64,000 bases of DNA from Setoptus koraiensis (Eukaryota; Arthropoda), in contig CM106585.1 in the NCBI GenBank assembly GCA_048013815.1, positions 1,798,001 to 1,862,000 on the forward strand, written 5' to 3'. Made by a program: the position numbers and the translations under genes. Below, one piece after another: positions 36,045 to 48,400 of the stretch. Within the stretch, counting starts at the first letter, position 1; each line of letters opens with the position of its first letter. A model generated the notes under the pieces. The model was not told the DNA's origin. It saw only the letters and a list, made by a program, of their open reading frames with translations, and made no database searches.

Positions 36045-38099
36045 TTATGATTTCTCCTCTTTTTTATCCTCAGTATTAGAACTAGATTGATCATTAGAAG
36101 ATGTGGACGAGGAACTACTTCCTTCCCGCTCGGCAGCCATCTTTTTGTAGGCTGTTTCGAAAAGCTTGAGTGACGCTTGTTGCAATTCATTCATGGAGTC
36201 TTTGATTGCTTCTGGAGTAACGTTGTCTTTGTTGGCTAAAACTTCCTTGGTTTTGGAGATCTTCTCTTTTAGATTGTTGCAATCCTCTTCAGGCAGCTGA
36301 GCCTTATATTCTTCCATTTTTGTCTCCGTATCATGCACAATACTTTCAGCTTGGTTAACAGCCTCAATAGTCTCTTTCTTCTTCTTGTCTTCCTCTGCAA
36401 ACTTCTCTGCTTGCCGCACCATGTTTTCTATGTCATCTTTGCTTAGACCTCCCGACGAACGAATAACTATCTGTTGTTCTTTACCAGTTCCCTTGTCTCT
36501 TGCGGAAACGTGAACTATGCCATTGGCATCAATATCGAATGTTACTTCTATCTGGGGTATGCCTCTTGGTGCAGGTGGGATACCTACCAATGAGAATTGT
36601 CCAAGCATTTTATTGTCTGTTGCCATCTCTCGTTCTCCTTGGCAGACTTTGATTTCGACTTGGGTCTGGCCGTCGGCAGCAGTAGAGAATACTTGGCTCT
36701 TCTTTGTAGGGATTGTGGTATTCCTTGTGATCAACTTTGTGAAAACACCTCCAAGTGTTTCAATTCCCAAAGATAAGGGTGTAACATCTAATAACAACAC
36801 GTCTTTGACATCAGATGTGAAGACTCCTCCCTGAATCGCGGCACCAACCGCAACGGCCTCGTCTGGGTTAACAGCTTTGCTTGGTTGCTTTCCGAATATT
36901 TCCTGCACCGTGTCTTGAACCTTTGGCATTCTTGTCATACCTCCGACTAGAATAACCTCATCTATATCCGACGCCTTGACTTGTGCATCTTTCATGGCAA
37001 GTTTACATGGTTCGATGGTGCGTTTGATTAGATCAGCGCATAGGGATTCGAACTTAGAGCGAGACAATTTCAAGTTCATATGTTTTGGGCCACCAGCGTC
37101 CATTGTTAAGTATGGCAGGTTGATATCGGTTTGAGCGGATGATGAGAGTTCTATTTTGGCCTTTTCTGCGGCCTCCTTCAATCTTTGCATAGCCATGATA
37201 TCTTTAGTGACATCAATGCCCTGATCTTTTTTAAATTCCGCTGCTAAATAGTTTAAAAGCACATTGTCGAAGTCTTCACCTCCCAAAAATGTGTCACCGT
37301 TTGTGGATTTGACTTCGAAAACTCCCTCTTTGGATATTTCCATTATAGAAACGTCGAATGTACCACCACCAAGATCGTAGACAGCTATAACTTTGCCCTC
37401 TGATTTGTTTATACCGTAAGCCAAAGCAGCAGCTGTTGGTTCGTTAATAGTTCTGACAACATTTAAACCGGCTATCTGGCCTGCATCTTTGGTTGCTTGT
37501 CGTTGTGAATCATTGAAGTAGGCGGGCACTGTGACAACGGCATCTTTGACCTTCTTGCCCAGATATGATTCGGCCGTCTCCTTCATCTTAATCAGTACAA
37601 AAGCTCCAATTTGCGACGGCGAGTACACTTTGCCATGCGCCTCCAACCAGGCGTCACCATTTGAGGCCTTGACGATCTTATAGGAGACCAATTTCAAGTC
37701 CTTTTGTGTTTCAGGGTCATCGAATTTGCGACCAATGAGACGTTTGGTGGCATATAATGTATTTTTGGCATTTGTAACAGACTGCCTTTTGGCAGGCATA
37801 CCAACAAGACGTTCACCGTCTGCAGTGAATGCCACCACGGAAGGTGTAGTCCTTGAGCCCTCAGCATTTTCAATGACACGAGGTGTTTTACCGTCCATGA
37901 CAGCGACACATGAATTTGTTGTTCCCAAATCAATACCGATTACATGGGTGCCCAAGGGTGCGTCTGATTTGTATCTTTTGGCCACTAAATAACGACAATT
38001 TCCACTTAATGATGTCTGTGTATTTCTGGCTGCTAACTGGGCCAATGTGGATGTCCTGTGGTTGTACAGCCTGAGGGCGGTGTTAAGATGCCTGATCAT
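36045..38099 (-). CDS. HSPA9: Mitochondrial Hsp70 (mortalin/HSPA9)
   Basis: Single exon, 684 aa, normal for the family. Residues 1-45 are Arg/Ser/Thr-rich with few acids, as expected for a mitochondrial import presequence. The ATPase domain carries [16 protein letters not shown] (about 55-70), [30 protein letters not shown] and [14 protein letters not shown]. The substrate domain follows [14 protein letters not shown]. The C-terminus is a Ser/Asp/Lys-rich tail without EEVD, which separates it from cytosolic Hsp70. The protein is the ATP-driven matrix chaperone for protein import and folding and for iron-sulfur cluster work with J-proteins and GrpE. The absence of introns is notable, but there is no poly-A tail or damage suggesting a retrocopy. 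Confidence 0.98.
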   Translation of the reverse strand: MIRHLNTALRLYNHRTSTLAQLAARNTQTSLSGNCRYLVAKRYKSDAPLGTHVIGIDLGTTNSCVAVMDGKTPRVIENAEGSRTTPSVVAFTADGERLVGMPAKRQSVTNAKNTLYATKRLIGRKFDDPETQKDLKLVSYKIVKASNGDAWLEAHGKVYSPSQIGAFVLIKMKETAESYLGKKVKDAVVTVPAYFNDSQRQATKDAGQIAGLNVVRTINEPTAAALAYGINKSEGKVIAVYDLGGGTFDVSIMEISKEGVFEVKSTNGDTFLGGEDFDNVLLNYLAAEFKKDQGIDVTKDIMAMQRLKEAAEKAKIELSSSAQTDINLPYLTMDAGGPKHMNLKLSRSKFESLCADLIKRTIEPCKLAMKDAQVKASDIDEVILVGGMTRMPKVQDTVQEIFGKQPSKAVNPDEAVAVGAAIQGGVFTSDVKDVLLLDVTPLSLGIETLGGVFTKLITRNTTIPTKKSQVFSTAADGQTQVEIKVCQGEREMATDNKMLGQFSLVGIPPAPRGIPQIEVTFDIDANGIVHVSARDKGTGKEQQIVIRSSGGLSKDDIENMVRQAEKFAEEDKKKKETIEAVNQAESIVHDTETKMEEYKAQLPEEDCNNLKEKISKTKEVLANKDNVTPEAIKDSMNELQQASLKLFETAYKKMAAEREGSSSSSTSSNDQSSSNTEDKKEEKS

Positions 38100-38518
38100 T
38101 GTGAGTTAATATGTAAATTTGTGTGGATTTGCTCTGAAGACAAGGATGTACAGATGAATAAATTGGATTTATGATATAACAGCAGCAAAAGTCCGTTTCC
38201 TTTTGGTATGACACTGAGGGATTCTAATAATAAATGATCAATGGTTATTTATTATTATGTAATTGTCAATGGTAGAGAATAGTTGCCGAATTTCAGTTCT
38301 TTGCGTGTTCTGCGGTGAATGTCGCAGGAATATTAAAAAACGCGAGCTATGTTCTCATGCGGATTTTGTGGCGTGATTATAGCATGGCCGACGAACATTC
38401 GCGACGCCGAACTGGGCAAGCGCACAAGCTACGGCGACGAAAAGGCGCCAAATTCGATGAAGATTTTTGTTTTTATTCTCGTCATAGTTTGCAGAAAAGA
38501 ACACTCTCGACTTTTGGA

Positions 38519-38526
38519 GAACTTTC
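38519..38526. promoter_or_regulatory. Possible heat-shock element core (GAActTTC)
   Basis: A GAAnnTTC unit about 420 bases upstream of the mortalin start. Functional elements normally need three alternating units; only two are clear here, so this may be chance. Confidence 0.2.
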
Positions 38527-38824
38527 TACGCGCGCCTGGAATGATTGAGTGAAAATGGGAAATGATTGACAACTTCTTTTTTTTTTGTAAGAAATACATT
38601 GTAACTATACAAAGATTGAGAATTTATTATATGCATCTTCCCATGCTGATAATGTATGTTATCATAAAGTGGTGTTGGTCAAAATTGTTGTTATGTTGCA
38701 TTGACAGTATAATTCGATGGTATTCAACTTTTTACTCTAGGTGTTTGCGGATGGTTTGCGGAAGCTCATTACTACATTTGTGTTTTTATTTTTATTATCA
38801 TATCTAGTGTAATGATGTTTCGTA

Positions 38825-38830
38825 TTTATT
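38825..38830 (-). terminator. Candidate polyadenylation signal of the FAM151 gene
   Basis: Minus-strand AATAAA starting 6 bases past the stop codon (38836-38838); a second one is near 38785. Confidence 0.4.
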
Positions 38831-38835
38831 TTCTA

Positions 38836-40787
38836 TTATACGCCTAGCTCATGTCGCAAATTAGTAGCTAACACTTCGGGCAAGTCATACATAACTTGAT
38901 TAGTTGCAAATGCTTTCCTTATCAATAACAGATCATCTAATGTAACAACATCATTCTCGTTGGCCATGACAGTCAATGTTGAATTGTTGCCAACTTGATA
39001 CAATAGCCGCTGTAATTCTCCAAGGGAATTCTTCAACATGGTTGCCTGTACAGGAAATGTTATTGGTTGGGTTAGATTGTATTCCTTGACAACGCTGGCC
39101 ATTTGATCAATCATCTCACGTGAGTAACAATTGTATTGTTGTTGTTGCTGTATTGATTGGCTATTTTGAGTAGCCATCTTGATAAGTAAATTATTATCTG
39201 TTGCAATGTTTTTCATAGTTATATTGCCATTAATATCTTTATTTAATTGTTGCTGTTGTTGCAAATGTGCCAAACTATTTATTCTATGTTGATTGAATTG
39301 ATGATTTAATTGACTTAAATGATGATTTAATTGATTAAATTGTTGCTGGCTTAATTGTTGATGATGATGTCGTTGATGATTCAAATGAGCTAAATGATTC
39401 AGATTTAAATTTAAATTTAAATTCAAATTAAGTGGTAGATGATGATGTGGATTTGTTGTTGATGTTGGTGATGTTGTCACAGGTGATGAAGATCTATTTA
39501 ATGATGATCTATTCATGGATAGATTGGTGGCCATTGTTTGTTGAGGTGGCAATGGAGAAGACGGTGATGGTAGACCGCTGCTATTGTTGCTGCTATTACC
39601 ATTACTAGTGGTACCCATAGCTCCATGATTAAGTTGATTCGTATGATTGTGGTGATGATTAGTAGTAATTAGTGGGATCTCATTAATGCTATTCATTATG
39701 TAATCTGGTATAAGCCAACCAATGGATATAATGGATTTTGGAAATCTCGTCCTACATAACATTAAGAATGTCCAAGCATCTACTGTAGGTGTTGATGAAT
39801 AATTGTTATTGTTTCCATTGTTAGTGTTGTTGCTGCTGTTGTTGCTATTATTATTGCTGTTGTTGTTGTTGCTGTTGTTGTTGCTTTGAATGGCAGGTAA
39901 TGAAGATTGGGATGTTCCTGTAGAATAAATAGATTTAAAGTTCGAAAATTAAGGTGATAAACGAATAATAGCAGAAAAGAAAATCAGCATAAGTCGTTAT
40001 AAGCATGTATACATGCATAGATGTTTGTCAACGGCAACTGACCTGATAAAATGTTGGCATTTAATATAAGAGGTCCCTTTAGGTAGTCCGCGTGTCGGGC
40101 AAGAACCCTAAAGGCTGGCTCAACTGTACGGGTTGAATTAAAGTTCAATCTGACACCCTTTGGTGAATCGGCTCTGGTTATCTCAGTGAGCCAATCCTCT
40201 AACGTGATATCACTAACGCTAATTGGTGCTTTGGCCATAATTGGTATGGGATAGCGACTCATTTCTGCCAATATAACGTCCCCGTCAATAATGAGATGAT
40301 TGTCTATGTGGTCACCCACACAAAAGAAATAGTTATTTTGTCAATAGTACAACGGCAAAGAATACGCATTGCACGATGCCCATGATGTTATGTGAACAAA
40401 TATATAGTGATTAGATATAAATGTATAAATAAATATTTTCAAAGTATCCTAAAGAAACTTACTCATTAAAGCTGCGTTCAATCTATTGCGATTGTTGGCC
40501 TCATGAAACCATGTCAATCTAAGGCCATCATTGTTGATGCCAGGATAATAATCCAATAAATTTGGTGATATTGGACTTTTTGATGAGGGCGACGAAGAGG
40601 ACAACGATGATGATGGCGATGATGATGCTATTGATGAGGCCGACGAATGGTAGCCGGGCGGCGATGGTGTTGGCGCCGCCGATTGGTGCTGATGGCTACC
40701 AACCGAGCTAACCTGGCCTCCATACAACGGTCCCGTGTTGCGTCTGGCCAAGCATGATTGAACCGTTGAACGCTGATATCCGATCAT
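38836..40787 (-). CDS. FAM151/menorin-family protein (DUF2181)
   Basis: Three exons: 40463-40787, 40043-40303 and 38836-39917, joined at GTAAGT/ATAG and GTCAGT/ACAG (both phase 1), giving 555 aa. The family fold is recognisable. LTWFHEANN lies at about residue 91-99, followed by IIDGDVILAE, IPIMAKAPISVSDITLEDWL, KGVRLNFNS and LILNANILSG. After an Asn/Ser repeat come VDAWTFLM, SIISIGW, EMIDQMASVVKE, QPITFPVQATM and DLLLIRKAF to the end. FAM151 proteins are related to glycerophosphodiesterase-like barrels; C. elegans menorin guides dendrite branching. Expected active-site positions are altered: EADV is DGDV (115-118), AHPP is AKAP (132-135) and LDFK is LNFN (161-164). About 190 residues of His/Asn/Gln/Leu-rich low complexity interrupt the fold after the GW strand. 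The N-terminal 85 residues are Ser/Pro-rich with no signal peptide seen, unlike secreted menorin. Confidence 0.88.
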
Positions 40788-42409
40788 GTTTGTTTCCGGT
40801 CAGTTGTTGTTGTCGTTGTTTGAGGTTGTATGGTGTGTATTTTGGTTTTATTATTATTTTAATTTTTACAAAACTTTGTCGACTTGCTGTTGAGCTGCTT
40901 CTTCTTCTTGTTTTTGATAATTAATATTTATTAATTGGTCACTTTTGGTAACTCTTGTTGTTTGTCAAACATTTATTGGTGATGTGTGCAGTGATGCTGG
41001 CTGCATTGATAATAATAACAAGTGGAAAATAATAACAGCAATGGTGGTAGCGGTGAAAGTGAAAGTATTATTATTATCATCAAACATGAATAATTTGATT
41101 TGTGTGATTTATGTGTTTTAGATGATCGACAAACAAATTTTGCATTCTATCATGATGTGATTTTCTCAAAGTTGCTGCTTGTCTGTAGCGACCTTGTTGT
41201 CGATAAATTGTTGTGCATTCTACGAATTGACTATCCATCATTATTATTGTTAGTGAATTTGTTGTTATTGTTGGTGTCGTGGTGGCTGCAAATGGTTGTG
41301 TGGTTGACGATGTTAACACTATTCACGCTAAATATGTTATACGATTATACATTATATGACAACACTGAAACTGGACAACGAAATCGATATTGATTGCGCT
41401 CATGACTTGGAAAATAATCTCATCTAAACACCTTGCTGAACATTGTATGTTTGAGTGTGTCGAAAATTCTTATATTTTCTACGTTGTGCTCGCCAACTAA
41501 AACCCAACAACTGTAATGACTACTAACTCATGCTCGTCGCGTTGTGTGTGTTATCTATTACGATCGGCATTAAAAGAAGACGACACATGGATGCACTGGC
41601 CTGTTACATAATGTTGATTGATGGCGATTGATCTCTATGTCGCTATAGAGGCAGCAGCAGCAGCGCCATCGAGCTATGCGAGTGAGTTTGTGCGTTGAAG
41701 TGCCGGAAAATGATGAGAGCGAGAGAGGGAGAGAGAGTTGACTTGTTGGCTCGCTAGATGATAAAAATATTTCTACTATCACTATCATAGGAACATGCTC
41801 ATGTTTGCGCTTCTTTCCTTGTCAGACGGACTAGCTACAGAGCTACAGAGCTACAGAGCGAGCGAGTTACATGCATAGGCGGAGTTACATAAATGCTCAT
41901 ATGACGTCGTTGGAGTGAACACTAGATATTCCAGTGCGAGTGAGAGAGAGAGAGTTTTCGACGATGAGGAGAGGCGAGGTCATTGTTACCCGGCGACTAT
42001 TACTACTAGTTTACGGTCACTTGGTTAGCTTTGACTGTCTGTCTGTTCAACGAGCAGCCAGTCCGAGCGAGGGATTCTCGTAATCATGCTGGCCGAGTGA
42101 GAGTTCATTCCTCAGTCACCCTCGTTCGAATTCCATTCCGAAGCGGCTTTCGAAGCTGGCGAGCTTCGGGAGAGCAAGCTGGCTCGAAGCTGGCTCGAAG
42201 CTGGCGAGCGAGCCAGCTCCGACTGAGTGTGCGCCGCTACAACTAACACTGCCGACGACTAACGGCACTTTCCAATGCTGTATGTATGAATGAATGCTTT
42301 TGAACTATGCGAGCTTCGAAGTGCCGCAGTTGGCCTGTCAAGTCATCATGTGCCCGCTACAACTGCCTAGAATGGCTGCAGAATTGCACAACTGCTGCTT
42401 CAACAACTG

Positions 42410-42441
<32 letters not shown>

Positions 42442-45400
42442 GATGAGGTCACTAGGTGAGCCCATCCGTTTATCCGTTCACTCTATTATATGCACTGTGT
42501 ATTGTCTGCCGTTGTGCTGTTGTGCTGGCGCGCTGGAGAGTTAAGTTCATCTTGCTGAGTTAACGGTTGTGGCCGCGCTAACAGTTCAACAAACTATGAG
42601 TGAGAGGTCACGAAGCCACAATGGCCAAACAAGCAGCTCGATGATGAATAGCAACCTGCAACAGGTTGCCCGAAGCCTGAAGGTGGTTGCTGAGCCATTC
42701 ACAACAACGAGAGCCATTCAAAGTTCATAGAGCCCTCGTGGGCTTCAACTTAAACCATCTGAAGCTCACAAGCCGTTGCCTCGGACACATCATCACAAAT
42801 TAGACAGGCTAGTGTGAGTGGGCTTGCAGCAATAGGGAAAACTGAGATCGACCACCATAAATGTTGACTGCCATGGATGGATGATGTAAAAACTGGATTT
42901 TCGTGATCATTGTGAGTGTGTGCGTTAGTGGCGCCATGTTTATTGTTAGCTGCCGCTGCTTCTGCTGCTGTTGCTGTTGCTGTTGTATCAAACAGGCAAT
43001 TGTTGCCCAGCAACCTAGATAAGGCTAGTGCGTGCCTTCAAAAGACACACAACGCTAGTAGAGAGTTACAATCCAGAAAGTTGTTGACCGCTTTTTCCAA
43101 CACATACACTCACACACACTCGCAATCATGGCGAGACCGTTAGCTGGTTAGACTACTTGTTGCATCTTGGTGCATCGCAGCGCTAGTGCCACTTCTCTGT
43201 TGCGTGATGGTGCTTCTTTTAGCTTGTTTCCAATAGCAAACAAGCCGCTATCTCTGGTAGCTGCTGCTGCTGCTGCCATGATAGTAGCAGCCAGATAAAC
43301 AGCAAGCTCTGACCACTTTAAAGTTTAAACCTTAAACTTCTCTCTTGGATCGATCTATCTCTCCCTCTGAAATTACTTTTGAACTGAGCTCCCTCTCTCT
43401 CTCTCTCTCTTCCACTTTGTGCTGTCTGCTCGTATGTCTAGATCAAGCTACAGAGGTAACCATTGACACAGCAAGAGATTGTGATTCTCTTATGGCTGCC
43501 AAGTGCGCCGCTGTTGGGCAACCAGTCATCGGTTAATGACCACCGTAACATCGCTAGGCCCCGGCTAGCGACAACAGCAACAACAACAACGGCAACAACA
43601 ACATCAACTGAAGCCAACGCAGCAGGCTGGCAATTGTCGAATGAGATAATGACAAAAACAGAATGACTCTTACTCCTTTTCCACCTCGCCACCATCAGCG
43701 GCATATTCAATGTTGCTGTAAGCTTCGGCTACCTCGTCGTCGTCCAACACTAGTAATCCTCGACAAACTCCACACACTCGCCAAGCTACTAATGCCGAGA
43801 CGCACAAACTTATCATCCATTGTTGTCAGTGTGCCAGTTCGTTGACCTGTTAGCCGTTCACTTTCTCAACAAAATCTCATCCAACTCTTTCTCATTCTTC
43901 GTGCCCAGCTAATACTTCTTTTATTTATCACTTATCGCCCATCGTTCTAACTGTCTTATTATAATTATGTTTTGTCGCTCCTGATACACACAGCACCAGC
44001 AAAAAAATATTCATACTTTTCCTCATATATTTCACAATGTTTGCCTGCCAGCTTCTATATGAAATGAACAAAAGATAAAAAGTGCCTATGCCTTTCCATG
44101 CTGCAATGCTCACCACAATGGCATTAGCATACACTGATGATAAGCAAAATCATTCGCTTGGCTAGATTACTTTACTTTTGTATCACAATCATGAAGCATG
44201 AAGCATGGAGCAAGTTGCCTGCTGCAACTGCTGACTTGTCTATTCGACATAACGCATTTCGACAAGGATGATGAACGGAAAAAGGGTGAGCCATGGGCAA
44301 CATTTGTCTCTTTATTTATGCATGATATCAAGATCATCATCGCTTGTAAGAGATCAAGAGTAAATGTATCAGATAATGATATTCATCAAGCAATCTAATA
44401 CATGTATTCCTTCTCTTTCTTATCTGATATCTTGCTAATTTACCTTCAATATTCAACTCAATCACTCACACTCAAGTGTTTAAATGAACTCTCCCCTTCA
44501 TCAGTCTATTTCAGGCAATTTAATTACAGTGTATTCGCCAACTTAATTTATAATTTCGCAACAACCATCTCATATAGCTAAAGGCTCCATGTTGTGCTCG
44601 AACTAATAGTGAGTAATCGAGTTACATAATACAAGTCTAACAAGAATAAGCGCCATCTAGCCATGCATAGCCCAGTTATTGAGCTTGCCGAGCTGCTCGA
44701 TGCTGCAAGCCATTCTTACGTGATTGACCTGATCTTACAGGTAGCCATAGTGCATGATACATGGTGACACAATGGCCTGAGAGCTAATAATGCATCCATC
44801 AGAGGCTAACTTCATGGTGCATGATAATCGGCCACCCTGTACAGATAACGCTGGCTTTCTGCAGTGGCGCCATCTATATAACACCATCTCAACAAAAATT
44901 CTCAAGTCATGGGTCATCAAGAACAGGTCAGGTATAGTTTGTTGAGATGTCGCTCGAGGTCGCTCTCTACTATCGCTTGGCGGTTGATAATGGCATTGAG
45001 TCAGCGATGATGCTTTTATTCTCGAATCATAATGGTTTTGGCGAACAAAACATTCCTCAGAAACATGGCTTGTCACTTATTGTTGTGCACGCCTCAAGCG
45101 TTGATAATTTAAACTAGAACACAACAAGAAACTCGTATACACTGACAAGTTGTGAGTAGCTGGCTGGCTGGTCATAATGATGTTGCGACGATATCAACTT
45201 GAGGTAGAAACATCATCAAGTCATCATATAGTTGCATAAATCTGATGTCTTAATGACACAATCTTGTTTCTCTGATCTCTCACCATTTGCTCGCTTGATC
45301 TATGATAGTCACGAGTGATGGGCAGCGTTGGCCGGTGGAAGATGAGATATGTGTTCACTTACCATAAGTTAAAGAATGTTCGCAATGATCACCGAAGATG

Positions 45401-48400
45401 ATAACTTTGTGTTGTATAACTTGTACGATAACTTTTATCTGTTATCCCTCTCCAGTTACGTGTATATGTAATTGTCTGTTACTCGGTTGGTAATAGGGTT
45501 GCTGATATATAGAGCATATAGTAATGGCGTATAGCAAATAAATTAAGATTAGTCTCACAGGGATCATGAGCGGTTGAATATAAATAAATACGTGTTGCTG
45601 TTTGATGTTGATGCGCAATTTTATGGACTAGACTCGGTTGTTGGCATTCGCAGTTGGAATATTAGCTCTACTAATTAGCTTTTATGTATGAGCTAAATCT
45701 TGTAAGGTGTATGTGTGAAGAGTGTTGCTAATTTAGTTATTTAAATTGATGATTGATCTTGATCCATGTCAGGCACAGTGAATGGTAGGCGGACGGCAAA
45801 CAAACAGTTGTTGAAAAAGTTGTTGAACCGTTATGCAGAGAAATGAGTGGTTTTTGATGATGGTGATTTAGACAAAAGTCAGCATATATGAGGATGGTTT
45901 AATTTTTGTGCTTGCTTTGTTGCTTGGCATTGCCTCACTAATAAGATTTGATATGTTTATGAGTGTGGATACAGACAAACAGACGGACCGACTGACAGAT
46001 TGAGAGAGGGAGAGCGGGAGAGCGAGAGTGTGTAGCTATAAAAGTGATACTTCTTCTACTAAATTCAAGTTGCCCGACATACGACTAGATGGTAATGATA
46101 ATTGTTGAAAGTCAGTCGCGCTTGTTGGCTTGTAATGGCGTCCACCAATTTTCATAATCTCGTCTAAAGGCTATCACGATGATGATATAATTATAACACT
46201 AATGATGCCAATAGGCAACAGAATAAGACTGTGTATACCAACAAACTGCTAAACAGCGGGTTATGTTCAATTGGGCATAAGGCACACATGCAATAGGGTG
46301 TATATATGTATTTATATATAGACATAGGCAAGTATTATTATCATTTAAGTGTTTATCATTTAAGAGTAGAAAAAAAGTTTGAGGCTAACTGGTGTGGTGG
46401 TCTTAGATGGAAACTTTCACTTGCTCAACAAATGAATGCTCATCAAACATTACTTGGCTAGGGTGGTTGAATCAACGATGCTATCAACAACATAAAACAA
46501 CAACAAGTCAACAAACAAAATATCAAGCGATCTTTATGACATTAACATCTTTGACAATACCAATTATTGTTTTACTTTTACTTAGTTTTTACTGCTGCTT
46601 CTGCTGCTGTTGGCTTAAACTTCAATCTAGTCACGCCAATTGTCAGATGTTTGCTTATTCTTCTTACTGTTAGTGTTGCTGTTCTTGTAGCCACAGTGCG
46701 ATTCTAAACTTGTATTCAACTTGAGGCGCAATATCATGATAATCATCGGTTGAGCCAACCAACAGTTGAGCGGCGAGGTGGCAACAGCTAACTCTCATCG
46801 GTTTTCTGGCTCATCCACTTCGGCGGTGCGATCACTAGTAACTTTAAACTTGGTGATGTAATGATGATGATTGTGGACAACGCACACACTCAAAAGCCAT
46901 GATAAGAATAGTTAGCATAAGAGAGCAATGGTTGCAGCTAACCTAGCTGGGCTAACTGTTCAATTATGGCTATATATACTCTCGTTGTGAGCAGTGTATA
47001 ATTATTATCGGTAACACTAGTTTTTGTTGTTGTTGTTGTCGTTGAGACAAATCTATAACGTTATAATGTATTAGTATTTGGAGCGAACCGCTGTTTGCCA
47101 TCGAACAACAGCAACGGCAACAAGTTTTATTATCTGCCGCTTATATAACATTATCAGCAGTGTTTACTTTGTCACCATTTGCGATGGGTCTCTCTCAGTA
47201 AATATGAGTCTCCGGGTCTCTAATCGCTTTTAGCATCTGTCTATCTAACTGTACAATACTGACAAGATAAATTGATCGCATGAGAGTTAGTTAGTTGCAG
47301 ATAAATAGCCCATGGGCGAGTTTGATTGAAAGTTGACGTGACACACAAGGAAGTAAGCATTGTGGCAAACTGTCAATTAGCAAACAACAACAAGTACGGT
47401 TGTCGGTCTCGTGATGGCCAACACACACACACATAAATCTTTTTGCGTTTGCTCTAAATAAAAAATATTGCCAACACGTGTAAAGTAAATTGTTTGTAGC
47501 GGTGCTTGTTGTTCACCAACAGTTTCCTGTTATATAAGCCAGTTATATGAGTTGCTGATGCATTGTATTGGTGGCACAACTACTAGTCCATTTGAATCAA
47601 CTGGATCAACCGTTGCAGCGGTGCATTGAACTTGCTAGCTTGCCATTCAATTATTGTTTGTGCTAACACAAGCTCGTTGCATTAGAATTGGCCTGCATAC
47701 AAATGGGGCCCATCAACGTTGTTGTGACATCAATGGGGCTCAGTTCATGGTGCGACCTTCAAGGATCAAGCTCAAATCGTCGTCGTTATTATTATGCAGT
47801 AAGCTAACACATATAAATAATGAGTGTCGGACAAAAAAGAGGAACATTATTCGCGGCGAAAGCGAACAGTAAGTGTAACTCGGATGATGATATAACAGGC
47901 TCAAAAAGAGACAACAACTAACAGAGATAACGGCGTGACTGTTATTTGATAATTAATATGGCACACATACTGGCAATGTGTGTATAGAGATTTAGTAATA
48001 GAGTTCAATCAGATATTGTATATACATGTATTTTGTGAACGTCAGCGTAAATGTATTTCAAGAGCCACACCACTTGACATACAAACTCGCAGTCAGTGTG
48101 CTAACTGCGTCTAACTGTTGATGTAACACAGCAAACAATAAAATTATTATTGTTTCTGTTGCCTTTCCAATCCAACAGCAAACACAGCAACAACGACAAC
48201 AACAACAACAACAACAGCAACAACAACAACAACAACAATCATCCATCAACGTCGTAAATCATTCGCATACGAAGCTGCATTGTATCAAAGACAACGACAG
48301 CGTTGTTGGGCATCATGGCATACTGAGGACTCTATGCACACCATACCGTTACTTGTGTATTTACGTAACGATACTATATTTGAACGACACTAGCGCATTG

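Larger units (their letters stand above)
38100..38835. other. Mortalin upstream region / FAM151 3' flank
   Basis: No gene recognised. The part at 38320-38545 is richer in GC than its surroundings and open in two plus-strand frames, but no family is seen. A heat-shock-element-like core lies at 38519-38526. Confidence 0.5.

Noticed and set aside
36045-38099. Mortalin as a processed retrocopy because it lacks introns
   Set aside because: Frame intact, presequence kept, no poly-A tail or target-site duplication seen; neighbouring genes are also intron-poor.
46407-46673. 88-codon frame with a hydrophobic Cys-rich segment
   Set aside because: The hydrophobic part comes from a ctgctt/ctgctg repeat; no homology, splice context or start context supports it.
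48058-48249. Poly-Cys frame on the minus strand
   Set aside because: Antisense reading of a CAA/CAG-type repeat.
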